This document shows, one piece after another, positions 43,293 through 51,813 of a DNA stretch of 64,000 nt. Source of the DNA: Sabulibacter ruber (GTDB lineage: Bacteria; Bacteroidota; Bacteroidia; Cytophagales; Hymenobacteraceae); the NCBI RefSeq assembly GCF_017355955.1, contig NZ_JAFFID010000005.1, positions 404,944 through 468,943 of the forward strand, given 5' to 3'. The number at the start of each line of letters is the position of its first letter. Within the stretch, counting starts at the first letter, position 1. Position numbers and translations under genes: made by a program. The notes beneath the pieces are model-generated. The model saw only the letters and a list, made by a program, of their open reading frames with translations. It did no database searches and was not told the DNA's origin.

Positions 43293-46200
43293 GGCGCTGG
43301 AGCGTCATATTCTTTCTTGTGATCGCGGCGCTGTGGGCAAGCCCTTCTCAGGCGCAGGACCTTTCTAACCGCCGGTGCAAATGGGTGCAACTGGTGCCGG
43401 GTACCTTTAAGCTGGATTCGCTCACCGTTGCCGAAAACACCATCGAAATCCTGGACCGGCGGCAGCTCCGAACTCCGCTGAGTTTCCACTATGACCCGGT
43501 AACCAATCTGTTCCAGTTCATCGGGATAACGCAGCCAACACTTTCTCAGGCGCTTCGGCCAGACTCCATTGCACGCGATAGCTCAGGGGCGTTTTTCTCC
43601 CGTTTTCCCGAAAACAAACCCAAAACAGACTCGGTGCTGGTGTGTTACCGTGTGCTGCCGCTCAACGTGGCCGCGCCCAGTTTCAAGCGCGACATCCGCA
43701 CCTGGGATTCTACGTCCTTTGAGCGTTCGTACGTATTCAACCCGCCGGCTCAACGGGAGGAGCTGTTCAAAACGCCGGGCCTGAACAAAACCGGGAGCAT
43801 TTCCAGGGGAGTTTCGGTGGGGAATACCCAGAACGTATTCGTGAACTCGGCGCTGAATCTTCAGTTGGAGGGCAAACTCACGGATGAGATCAGCATCACG
43901 GCCTCCATCACCGACCAGAACATTCCGTTCCAGCCCGAGGGAAATACCCAGCAACTGCAGGAATTTGACCGGGTGTTCATCACGCTGCAACACCGCCTGT
44001 GGACCCTGACCGGCGGAGACGTGGTGCTGCGGAATCGGCCCACCTCGCATTTTCTTCGGTTCTACAAAAATGTGCAGGGCGGCGCGCTGGAGGTAAACCG
44101 CGGCAAACCCGGTTGGGAAAGCGCGACTACGGTGGCGGCCTCTGTGGCGAAGGGGAAATTCGCCTCAGAGAACATCACGCCCATTGAAAGTGTGCAGGGA
44201 CCGTACCGTTTGCGCGGACCCAACGGCGAGCGCTTCATCATTGTGCTGGCCAATTCAGAGCGCGTGTACCTGGACGGAAAGCTGCTCACCCGCGGCTTTG
44301 ACTACGACTACGTCATTGACTATAACCAGGCCGAGATCACCTTCACGCCCAAGTGGATCATTACCCGCAACTCGCGCATCAGGGTAGATTTTGAGTATTC
44401 AGACCTGAACTATACCCGCAGCGTAGTGCACGCCAGCCATTACCAGAAAATGGGCAAGTTCAACGTGTACGGCAACTTCTACAACGAAGCCGATAACCCC
44501 AACAGCCCGCTTACCCTCAACCTGAGCAACGACGAAAAACGCCTCCTTTCACAGATTGGCGACCGGCAGGATCTGGCCGTGGTACCTAGTCAGGACTCCG
44601 TGCGGTTTGACCGGAACCAGGTGCTGTACCTGAAAAAGGACACGGTTACGGCCAGCGGCACCTACACCATCTACCAGTACTCCACCGATTCTACCCTAGC
44701 CTACTATGCCGTAAGTTTCACTGAGGTGAGTACCGGCGGGAACTACGTGCTGCAGAATAATACCGTAAACGGCCGGGTTTTCCAGTGGGTGGAACCGGTG
44801 AACGGGGTGCCCCAGGGCCGCTATGAGCCCGTTCGCATTCTGCCCACTCCCATGCAAAAGCAGATGATGACCTTGGGCGGGATCTGGTCTATTGACGAGA
44901 AATCCAGCGTTTTCCTGGAAGTGGCCGGTTCTAAAAACGACCTGAACCGCTACTCCAACCTTGATTCCCAGGATGACCAAGGCAAAGCCATCAGGGTTGG
45001 TTATCAGCTGAGCGACCGAAACGTCAAGTTTCTGGGGAATTACAAACTCCGGAGCGCCATGACCTACGAGTACACCGATCCAAACTTCGTGCCCATAGAC
45101 CGCTACCGCGATATTGAGTTTGACCGTGACTGGAGCAATGTAACCAATACTACTTCGGCCAGGCAGACCCGCATTGAAGACCATATTTTCACATTCACGG
45201 TGGGTGGGGTGAAAGACGCGCTGCATTTCATGAACTACCGCATCAGCCGTAGGTACCGGCCAACGGAGGTAAACGGAACGCAGCATTACCTGGAAATGGC
45301 GCAGGAATTCAAAGGCCTGGAGCTGCGCGGGAACCTCTTTCTGCTCAACAACGAGCAAGTAGAGAGCACCTCAGAATGGGTACGCGGCGAAGTTGGCGTT
45401 CAGTACCGCACCAAGTACTTTACGCCTGGGTACGTGTACCGCTTCGATAAAAACCGGATCACTTCCAAACAGAACGAAGCCCTGTTGGGCTCGGCCAATT
45501 ACTTTGATGATCACCTGTTCTACGTGGAGAGCCGCGACACCGCTAATTTCAAGTACCGCGTAGAATACAGCCGCCGCGTGGATTTCAGGCCCGAAAACGG
45601 AGAACTGGGCAATAAACAGACGGCCAACACTTTCAACTTCAGCACCAGCACGGTCATCAAGCAGAACCACCAGATTTCTGCGTTGATCACCCTGCGCAAA
45701 ATTCAGGCGCGGGATAGTTTAGGCGAAACCACCGTGCTTTCAAAAATCAACTGGACCGGCGATTTCCTGAACCGGCATCTGCGCTCAGAATTGACGTACG
45801 CCATTGGCACTGGCCGGGAACTGAAACGCGAATACCAGTTTGTGGAGACTATTCCGGGGCAGGGTACGCACTTTTTTGAGGATTTGAATGATGACGGCCG
45901 CCAGGATTTAAACGAGTTCTTTGAATCGCAGCCCACTGATCCGCCGTACCGCCGCAACTACATTAAGCTGTTCATCCCCACCGATGAATACGTGATTGCC
46001 TACGTCAACAACTTCACGTATCGGCTCAACAGCAGCCTGCCCCGGGAGTGGCAGAACTCTGAGATTAAGTGGAAGCGGATCATGGCCAAGTTTTCGGCCT
46101 TATCTTTTGTGACCGTTGACAAGCGCACCACCGATGATAACCTGCGTAACCGTTTCAATCCGTTTAGTTTGAACTTTGAGGATTCCAGCTTATTGTCGCT

Positions 46201-46843
46201 CACACGCTCTTACCGGAACACGCTGTACTTCAACCGCAGTAATCCTAAATACGGGGTGGAGTGGACATTCCAGCAGGGTTTGCAGAAAACGCTGCTCACC
46301 AACGGCACCGATGTCAGGAACAATACCAGCCAGCAGGTGTTGGTGCGGGTGAACCTCACCGAGGTTTTCTCCAGCCGTCTGAACGTGACGCGCTCCAAGC
46401 GGGAAAGCGCCTCTAATTATCTGACCACCAAAAACTTTCTGATTCGTTCCTGGGAAGCCATGCCCGAGTTGTCTTACCAACCCAACCAAACCATCCGGTT
46501 TACCGGCAGCTACCAGTGGATGAACAAAGACAATGAGTTAGGCGATCAGGAACAGGCCCAATTTCATGAATTGGGCACAGAAACGCGCATCAGCCAGGTG
46601 GGCAAACGTACCGTGACCGGCATTGTAAAGTACATCAACATTAAATACACTGGGTTAGACACTTCGCCGGTGGCCTTTGAAATGCTGAATGGCTTCAGAC
46701 CCGGCAACAACCTCACCTGGAACTTGGCCCTGCAACAACGCCTCAGCAGCGGCCTCAACATCACCCTGGACTACGACGGCCGCAAACCCCAGGGAATCCG
46801 CACCATCCACACCGGCCGCATGCAGGTATCGGTGCTGTTTTAA
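43289..46843 (+). CDS. Large outer-membrane-type surface protein of unknown function
   Basis: The 1184-residue protein has a signal peptide (WSVIFFLVIAALWASPSQAQ). Around residue 170-260 it has the block KTGSISRGVSVGNTQN, LNLQLEGKLTDEISITASI, QPEGNTQQLQEFDRVFI, a pattern I know from long Bacteroidota outer-membrane proteins that resemble parts of SprA. The rest alternates short beta segments rich in Tyr, Arg and Asn and ends VSVLF, the hydrophobic, Phe-terminated last strand of an outer-membrane barrel. Thus a giant barrel is likely. ATGA overlap with the kinase gene predicts coupled translation and a shared pathway. Confidence 0.75.
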   Translation: MRRWSVIFFLVIAALWASPSQAQDLSNRRCKWVQLVPGTFKLDSLTVAENTIEILDRRQLRTPLSFHYDPVTNLFQFIGITQPTLSQALRPDSIARDSSGAFFSRFPENKPKTDSVLVCYRVLPLNVAAPSFKRDIRTWDSTSFERSYVFNPPAQREELFKTPGLNKTGSISRGVSVGNTQNVFVNSALNLQLEGKLTDEISITASITDQNIPFQPEGNTQQLQEFDRVFITLQHRLWTLTGGDVVLRNRPTSHFLRFYKNVQGGALEVNRGKPGWESATTVAASVAKGKFASENITPIESVQGPYRLRGPNGERFIIVLANSERVYLDGKLLTRGFDYDYVIDYNQAEITFTPKWIITRNSRIRVDFEYSDLNYTRSVVHASHYQKMGKFNVYGNFYNEADNPNSPLTLNLSNDEKRLLSQIGDRQDLAVVPSQDSVRFDRNQVLYLKKDTVTASGTYTIYQYSTDSTLAYYAVSFTEVSTGGNYVLQNNTVNGRVFQWVEPVNGVPQGRYEPVRILPTPMQKQMMTLGGIWSIDEKSSVFLEVAGSKNDLNRYSNLDSQDDQGKAIRVGYQLSDRNVKFLGNYKLRSAMTYEYTDPNFVPIDRYRDIEFDRDWSNVTNTTSARQTRIEDHIFTFTVGGVKDALHFMNYRISRRYRPTEVNGTQHYLEMAQEFKGLELRGNLFLLNNEQVESTSEWVRGEVGVQYRTKYFTPGYVYRFDKNRITSKQNEALLGSANYFDDHLFYVESRDTANFKYRVEYSRRVDFRPENGELGNKQTANTFNFSTSTVIKQNHQISALITLRKIQARDSLGETTVLSKINWTGDFLNRHLRSELTYAIGTGRELKREYQFVETIPGQGTHFFEDLNDDGRQDLNEFFESQPTDPPYRRNYIKLFIPTDEYVIAYVNNFTYRLNSSLPREWQNSEIKWKRIMAKFSALSFVTVDKRTTDDNLRNRFNPFSLNFEDSSLLSLTRSYRNTLYFNRSNPKYGVEWTFQQGLQKTLLTNGTDVRNNTSQQVLVRVNLTEVFSSRLNVTRSKRESASNYLTTKNFLIRSWEAMPELSYQPNQTIRFTGSYQWMNKDNELGDQEQAQFHELGTETRISQVGKRTVTGIVKYINIKYTGLDTSPVAFEMLNGFRPGNNLTWNLALQQRLSSGLNITLDYDGRKPQGIRTIHTGRMQVSVLF

Positions 46844-47035
46844 TGAGTGAATGAGTGATTGAGAGAATGAGAGAGTGAGAGATTGAGTGAATGAGTGAAG
46901 TGGGAATGTTTTGGAGCTGTTTTCAGGAGAGAAGCCTAAAACGGGAAATAACCCTTTTTTCTGTTCTTCACTAAAAGTCCATTTTATCAATTCAAAAACA
47001 TTCACTCACTCATTCACTCATTCACTCATTCTCAA
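46844..47035. repeat. Inverted degenerate GAGTGAAT micro-repeat between convergent genes
   Basis: GAGTGAAT/GAGAGAAT-type octamers run from 46844 to about 46900, and their complement (ATTCACTC) runs from 46999 to 47035. The arms can pair around a loop of about 100 bases that also contains a CTGTTTT-family palindrome (46913-46943). It may serve as a two-way terminator. Confidence 0.75.
46913..46943. repeat. Short intergenic palindrome of the CTGTTTT family
   Basis: GAGCTGTTTTCAGG...GCCTAAAACGGG lies inside the loop of the surrounding inverted micro-repeat. Confidence 0.5.
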
Positions 47036-47883
47036 GTAGTAGTGTAGTGCCGCCGGAGCCAGGCGCTGATGCCGCTGAGGCCGGGGAAGAGGACGCGCTC
47101 GGTGATGTTGGCCTGGTCTAGTTTATCTCTGATCTCCCATTTAAGTTTGGCCGGAATGATCAGGCGGTAATAGAGTTCAGGATGCTGGGTAAGCCAATCG
47201 CAAAGGGTGGCATCTGGCGTTGACATCATGGAAAAAAGCGCATACTGGTGCACAATGCGTTCATCCAGGGAAGGTGGCTCCAGGAACATGACAAAGGGTT
47301 TTTCCTGAAATTCACCCAGGCTGGAAAGCGAAGAGGCTACTGGCTCCAGCACTTCGGCGGTAAACACGTTGGAGCCTTCGTCCCGAATAGCTTTTTGCAG
47401 TTTCTCTGGCAGGTGCTCAGTAGACTTCACGTAATTTACACACCAGATCACGCCATCTGTGTGGAAGTTGTTCAGGTCTGCCGTGGCAAAATGCAGGGCA
47501 ACGTAAGGCGAGTAGGTCCAGTCCAGCAAGCGGGTGGGCAGGCCATGGTGCTGGGCAACGGCAAGCCAGTTCCAGATAGAATCACCGGCTTGGGTGTTGC
47601 CGCGGGCATATTTCCGGAAGTTCCGCAGCAAATGCGGTTCCAGCTTTTGGTAATTCCCGCCAATGCGCATAAGGCTGGTCTTAAGGTTATAGCCTTTGTT
47701 CCATAACCCGCGGTAGACATAAGGAGACCGGTATCTGTTTAGTTTTTCATCCCAGGAATCCCGGAAAAGCTCTCGCTGCAGTTCTTCCCAGGTTTCTACT
47801 CTTTGATCATTGAGCATGGTCAAAGAATCGGAGGAAATAGGGGCTTCTGAACTCATGTCGTTATCTACGAAGGAGAAGGGCAT
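47032..47883 (-). CDS. FRG domain-containing protein
   Basis: The 283-residue protein has the FRG domain between about residues 45 and 160: YRGLWNKGYNLKTSLMRIG and WNWLAVAQHHGLPTRLLDWTYSPYVALHFA, including the phenylalanine/tyrosine-R-G motif that names it. There is no signal peptide or helix, so it is cytoplasmic. The biochemical activity of FRG proteins is unknown; some occur in phage-defence or mobile contexts. Here it stands alone between an outer-membrane protein gene and hldD. The start could also be the ATG at 47856. Confidence 0.9.
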   Translation of the reverse strand: MPFSFVDNDMSSEAPISSDSLTMLNDQRVETWEELQRELFRDSWDEKLNRYRSPYVYRGLWNKGYNLKTSLMRIGGNYQKLEPHLLRNFRKYARGNTQAGDSIWNWLAVAQHHGLPTRLLDWTYSPYVALHFATADLNNFHTDGVIWCVNYVKSTEHLPEKLQKAIRDEGSNVFTAEVLEPVASSLSSLGEFQEKPFVMFLEPPSLDERIVHQYALFSMMSTPDATLCDWLTQHPELYYRLIIPAKLKWEIRDKLDQANITERVLFPGLSGISAWLRRHYTTT

Positions 47884-47996
47884 AGGTGTGCTGGGCTATT
47901 ACAGATTAAGGGTTAGTTCACAGGTTAGGGTATTAATACGAAAATTACCCCGGCCTGAGTTTAGAAGGAATATGCAGGCCAGGCAACGCTGTTTCT

Positions 47997-48028
47997 GAGC
48001 TGTTTTGGCTAGAATCGCCTGAAAACAG
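47997..48028. repeat. Short intergenic palindrome of the CTGTTTT family
   Basis: CTGTTTTGGC and GCCTGAAAACAG form a near-perfect stem with a short loop, abutting the hldD terminator. Confidence 0.55.
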
Positions 48029-48060
48029 AAACGCCGACTTTTCTGCCGGCGTTTCTGTTT
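48024..48060 (-). terminator. Terminator of hldD
   Basis: AACAGAAACGCCG and CGGCGTTTCTGTT form a 13-bp stem with a ten-base loop, four bases past the hldD stop. Confidence 0.88.
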
Positions 48061-48063
48061 CTC

Positions 48064-49029
48064 TTAATAGTAAGCTCCTGTAGCTAGATAGTTCTGCACG
48101 TAATCTGTGATGCCTTCTTCCAGGGTGTGGAAGGGTTTGTCATAGCCAATCCTGCGCAGCTTGGCCATGTTGGCCTGGGTAAAGTATTGGTACTTGTCCC
48201 GGATGTCCTCGGGAGTATCTCTGAAATCAATGTTGATGTCCTGACCCATGGCAGTGAAGGTATTGAACGCCAGGTCCAGGAAGGTGCGGGCCTGTCCGCT
48301 GCCCAGGTTGTAGATACCCGAGTTTTTGCGGTGGTGCATCAGCCAGTACATCACTTCCACCACATCTTTCACATACACAAAGTCGCGCATCTGCTTGCCG
48401 TCTTCATAGTCTGGGTTGTGCGAGCGAAACAAGGTCAGGCGGCCGGTATCTTTAATGGAGTTGAACGCGTGCATCACCACAGAGGCCATTCTGCTTTTGT
48501 GGTACTCATTGGGGCCGTACACGTTGAAGAACTTGAGGCCTACCCAAAAGAACGGTTTCGCGGTTTGGGCCAGAGCCCATTTATCAAATTCGTTTTTAGA
48601 CTCGCCGTAGGCGTTCAGCGGGCGCAGCAGATGAATGAGCGATTCGTCATCATCATAGCCCAGCGTGCCGGAACCGTAGGTGGCCGCTGACGAAGCGTAC
48701 ACCAGCGGAATCTGGTACTCGCAGCAGGCGTTCCACATCTTTTTGGAGTAGTCCAGGTTAAGAAGGTCCAGAACTTCCCAGTTGGTTTCGGTGGTATCGG
48801 TGCGGGCACCCAGGTGGAAAATGAATTCCACTTCCTCGTAGTTCTGGTCCAGCCACGTGAAAAAGTCATGGCGGTCTACAAACTCTTTTATTTTCTTGCC
48901 CTCAATGTTTGGCAGTTTCTTGGCCACGGAAAAGTTATCAACCACCACTATGTCATTGAAATTAGCGGCATTGAGTCGGGAAACAAGGCAACTGGCAATA
49001 AAACCGGCTGCTCCAGTGACTACTATCAT
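48064..49029 (-). CDS. hldD: ADP-glyceromanno-heptose 6-epimerase
   Basis: The 321-residue NAD(P)-dependent short-chain epimerase has TGAAGFIAS at residues 5-13, HLGARTDTTE, the catalytic YGESK motif (RPLNAYGESKNEFD) and the HldD-typical NVYGPNEYHKSRMASVV, then SHNPDYEDGKQMRDFVYVKD. It converts ADP-D-glycero- to ADP-L-glycero-D-manno-heptose for the lipopolysaccharide inner core. Upstream, TACCTTTG on the minus strand (49069-49062) is a likely -7 element, although its -33 partner is unclear. Confidence 0.95.
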   Translation of the reverse strand: MIVVTGAAGFIASCLVSRLNAANFNDIVVVDNFSVAKKLPNIEGKKIKEFVDRHDFFTWLDQNYEEVEFIFHLGARTDTTETNWEVLDLLNLDYSKKMWNACCEYQIPLVYASSAATYGSGTLGYDDDESLIHLLRPLNAYGESKNEFDKWALAQTAKPFFWVGLKFFNVYGPNEYHKSRMASVVMHAFNSIKDTGRLTLFRSHNPDYEDGKQMRDFVYVKDVVEVMYWLMHHRKNSGIYNLGSGQARTFLDLAFNTFTAMGQDINIDFRDTPEDIRDKYQYFTQANMAKLRRIGYDKPFHTLEEGITDYVQNYLATGAYY

Positions 49030-49061
49030 GGAAATAAAGTTTGGTTCTGTGCTAAGCGTCT

Positions 49062-49069
49062 CAAAGGTA
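49062..49069 (-). promoter_or_regulatory. -7 element upstream of hldD
   Basis: TACCTTTG on the minus strand, 33 bases before the hldD ATG. No good -33 TTTG was found at the right distance. Confidence 0.5.
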
Positions 49070-49135
49070 CGAAAGTTTTGTTCAGACGGCTTCGCCGATG
49101 TTCAGGCAACCAAAAGACCCGCTTCCGTTTCAACC

Positions 49136-49164
49136 CTGTTTTCTGGCTTTCTGCCTTAAAACAG
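49136..49164. repeat. Short intergenic palindrome of the CTGTTTT family
   Basis: CTGTTTTCTGGC and GCCTTAAAACAG arms with a five-base loop, between the divergent hldD and ABC-transporter genes. Confidence 0.55.
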
Positions 49165-49291
49165 AAATTCATCCTGATTCAGTAGTCTGAATATGCCTTG
49201 GTTTCCCGAAAACAAACCGAAACCCACCAGAAGAGGAGACGCAGAAGTTTTGCTACGCACAAATGCTGTATCTTTGGCTTACTCTATATTT

Positions 49292-50233
49292 ATGTCTTTC
49301 ACTGTGAACTCTACTGGCACGCTGTCTTTTGCAAAAGCGTTTCTGCTGCTGCTTGGCCTTTCTAGCCTCCTGTCTTTTTCTGCCTGTGATTCTAACCGCG
49401 AAACTGCTCCCGCTACCGCAAAGGAAGCCTTCCACACCGTTACCGATGATTTGGGCCGGAAAGTGAAGTTGCCCGTGCACCCCAAGCGGATAATGGGCCT
49501 GGATGCCGCTATGACCGAAATGCTCTACGCCGTGGCAGATACCGCCACCATTGTGGGCCGCACCCAGAATTGTGATTACCCCAAAGCCGTGCTTTCTAAA
49601 CCGGTGGTGAACAATTATCCCATGGATTACGAGCGCCTGCTTTCCTTGAAACCCGATGCCGTTTTTGCCACCGAAGGAATCATCTCCGCCGAAGTAGCCG
49701 CCCAGGTGCAGAAGATGGGCATACCGGTATATTTCCAGGCCTATGACAGCGTGTCTGATGTGCTGCGGGGGCTCCATGATTTGGGCCGATTATTGAAAAG
49801 AGGCAGAGAATCGTTGACCGTCATTGATACGCTGCAGCGTAAACTCAGAAGCTTCTCCGCAGATACCACACAGGCTCAGCAGAAACCTAAGGTATTAGCC
49901 ATCATCTGGAAAGATCCCATTTACGTGTTCGGCCGCAACACCATTTTCACCGATAAGCTCCGCTACATTGGCGCAGACAACGCCGTACCCGAGGTCTTTG
50001 CCCAACAATCGCCGGCCCTCACCCGGGAATATATTCTCAAGATGAACCCAGACGTGATTATTGGCGGAAGTTTTGAGGAGTATGAGAAATCGTTTTTTAC
50101 ATTATATCCTGAACTTCGCCGGATCAATGCCTATAAAAACAAACGCATTTACCCCGTTACCGATGATCTGATGTCACGACCTAGTCCGCGTGTGGTAGAA
50201 AGCATTGCTGAACTTAAATCGGCAATCTGGTGA
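49292..50233 (+). CDS. ABC transporter substrate-binding lipoprotein (BtuF/FecB/HmuT type)
   Basis: I choose the ATG at 49292 (313 residues), which yields a lipoprotein signal (FAKAFLLLLGLSSLLSFSAC); the frame upstream to 49193 is not family-like, and a TATCTTTG -7 element lies at 49269-49276 inside it. The protein has the helical-backbone type III fold: HTVTDDLGRKVKLPVHPKRIMGLDAAMTEMLYAV, LLSLKPDAVFATEG, YILKMNPDVIIGG. Ligands of this class are cobalamin, heme or ferric siderophores; the short TEMLYA region cannot separate them. It overlaps the permease by four bases. Confidence 0.9.
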   Translation: MSFTVNSTGTLSFAKAFLLLLGLSSLLSFSACDSNRETAPATAKEAFHTVTDDLGRKVKLPVHPKRIMGLDAAMTEMLYAVADTATIVGRTQNCDYPKAVLSKPVVNNYPMDYERLLSLKPDAVFATEGIISAEVAAQVQKMGIPVYFQAYDSVSDVLRGLHDLGRLLKRGRESLTVIDTLQRKLRSFSADTTQAQQKPKVLAIIWKDPIYVFGRNTIFTDKLRYIGADNAVPEVFAQQSPALTREYILKMNPDVIIGGSFEEYEKSFFTLYPELRRINAYKNKRIYPVTDDLMSRPSPRVVESIAELKSAIW

Positions 50234-51237
50234 GCAGGGCCCTGGCATTACTTACTGTTTTATTGCTGCTGCTGGGCGTTACCACGTTCCTGGCATTGCG
50301 GGTAGGGAGTATTGACACCTCTTACGCCACTATTTGGCAATCCTTCACCAACTATGACCCCGCCGATGCCGCCCACTACAGCATCATCCAACTTAGGTTA
50401 CCCCGTCTGCTGTTGGCTTTCCTGACGGGGGCTTCGCTGGCTTTCTCGGGGTATTTGATGCAAGCCCTCGTCAATAACGCCCTCGCCGATCCTTACCTGC
50501 TGGGCACGGCCTCTGGCGCGTCTTTGGGAGCCTCGTTCAGTTTCTTCCTGTTCGCCGATCTCACTTTCATGGGCCTGTACCTGCCACCTTTTTTCGCCTT
50601 AGCCGGTTCATTTCTGGTGACCTTGGTAGTGGTGGTGCTGGGCTCTAAACGAGGGCAGTTGGTCCCCAGTCAGATGTTGTTGGTAGGAGTGGCGCTCAGC
50701 TCTTTATTGACGGCCCTGGTGAGCCTGATCATGTTTCTGTCAGAATCAGAAAGCCAGCTGAAATCAGTGGTATTCTGGAGCATGGGCGGATTTGAGAAAG
50801 CCGATTGGAGCAATCTGGGGTATCCGGCAACGGCCCTTGCCGCCGGGCTTTTCCTTTTCTTCTTTTTGCAGCGCCACTTAAGCGTTCTTTTGCTGGGAGC
50901 AGACAGAGCCGAGACCCTGGGAGTAGATGTAAGGCAAATCAGGTGGGTAATGTTGATTGCCGTTTCGGTGGTGACAGGCTTTGCCGTGGCATTTTCCGGG
51001 CCAGTGGGGTTTGTAGGGCTTATGGTGCCGCATGTCACCCGGGCTTTGCTGGGAACCACCAACCGGTTCAATTTAATTGTCTGTGCCCTCACCGGCGGGT
51101 TGTTTCTGGTGCTTTGTGATTTGATTTCCAGAATGATTTACCCACCGGCCGGTATGCCCGTGGGTATTATTACTTCGTTCTTTGGTGTACCTTTCTTCGT
51201 ATATTTGCTGCGTAGAAAGAATTACCGATTCAGTTAA
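50230..51237 (+). CDS. FecCD-family ABC transporter permease
   Basis: The 335-residue protein has about nine or ten helices with family blocks RLPRLLLAFLTGASLAFSGYLMQALVNNALADPYLLG, AGPV-like SGPVGFVGLMVPHVTRALLG and PPAGMPVGIITSFFGVPFFVYLLRR. It starts with GTG at 50230 inside the end of the binding-protein gene. It imports the ligand across the inner membrane with an ATPase, but no ATPase gene follows: the next gene is queD, overlapping by one base (TAATG). Confidence 0.92.
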   Translation: MSRALALLTVLLLLLGVTTFLALRVGSIDTSYATIWQSFTNYDPADAAHYSIIQLRLPRLLLAFLTGASLAFSGYLMQALVNNALADPYLLGTASGASLGASFSFFLFADLTFMGLYLPPFFALAGSFLVTLVVVVLGSKRGQLVPSQMLLVGVALSSLLTALVSLIMFLSESESQLKSVVFWSMGGFEKADWSNLGYPATALAAGLFLFFFLQRHLSVLLLGADRAETLGVDVRQIRWVMLIAVSVVTGFAVAFSGPVGFVGLMVPHVTRALLGTTNRFNLIVCALTGGLFLVLCDLISRMIYPPAGMPVGIITSFFGVPFFVYLLRRKNYRFS

Positions 51238-51656
51238 TGGTATACGTAAGCAGATTAGAGCATTTCAACGCGGCACACAAGCTGCATAATCCCAATTGGT
51301 CGCTGGCTAAAAACAAAGAAGTGTTTGGCCCCTGCGCCAACACCAATTGGCACGGGCATAACTATGAACTGATTGTAACGGTGAAAGGGAAGCCAGATCC
51401 TGAGACAGGATTCGTGATTGATTTAAAGAAACTGAGTACCCTCATTAGGGAGAATATCATCAAGAAAGTTGACCACAAGAACCTCAACCTGGATGTGCCT
51501 TTCATGGAAGGCAAACTGGCCAGCACAGAGAATCTGGTGATTGAGTTCTGGAACATCCTGCAACCCCTCATTCCTCGTATATCCTCCACAGCGCAATTGC
51601 ACAGCTTAAAGCTGTATGAGACCCCTCGTAACTTTGTGGAATATTTTGGCGAATAG
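51237..51656 (+). CDS. queD: 6-carboxytetrahydropterin synthase
   Basis: The 139-residue protein has zinc ligands His14 (FNAAHKL) and His39/His41 (NTNWHGHNYEL), and Cys33 as catalytic base (GPCANT). GFVIDLKKLSTLIRENI and DHKNLNLDV complete the PTPS/QueD fold. It makes 6-carboxytetrahydropterin from dihydroneopterin triphosphate in the queuosine/7-deazaguanine pathway. No other que gene is present; its start overlaps the permease stop, suggesting joint expression with the importer. Confidence 0.94.
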   Translation: MVYVSRLEHFNAAHKLHNPNWSLAKNKEVFGPCANTNWHGHNYELIVTVKGKPDPETGFVIDLKKLSTLIRENIIKKVDHKNLNLDVPFMEGKLASTENLVIEFWNILQPLIPRISSTAQLHSLKLYETPRNFVEYFGE

Positions 51657-51813
51657 ACGCTTATTCAGAACTTAATCCCAGAAGAAACAAGGCTAGGTAG
51701 AATATCTAAGTAAAACAATATCAATTAATTGGGCTTGTTTGGCATGTCCTTTGCGCTAAGAGCCAGAATTGATTTTTATTGTTTCAGCCCTGTTACTGTT
51801 CAGACCATTTTAG

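Noticed and set aside
46844..47035. CRISPR or IS ends
   Set aside because: The words are simple octamer-like repeats in opposite orientation without spacers, transposase or target duplication.
48127..48690. 187-codon frame antisense to hldD
   Set aside because: Shadow of the well-supported epimerase.
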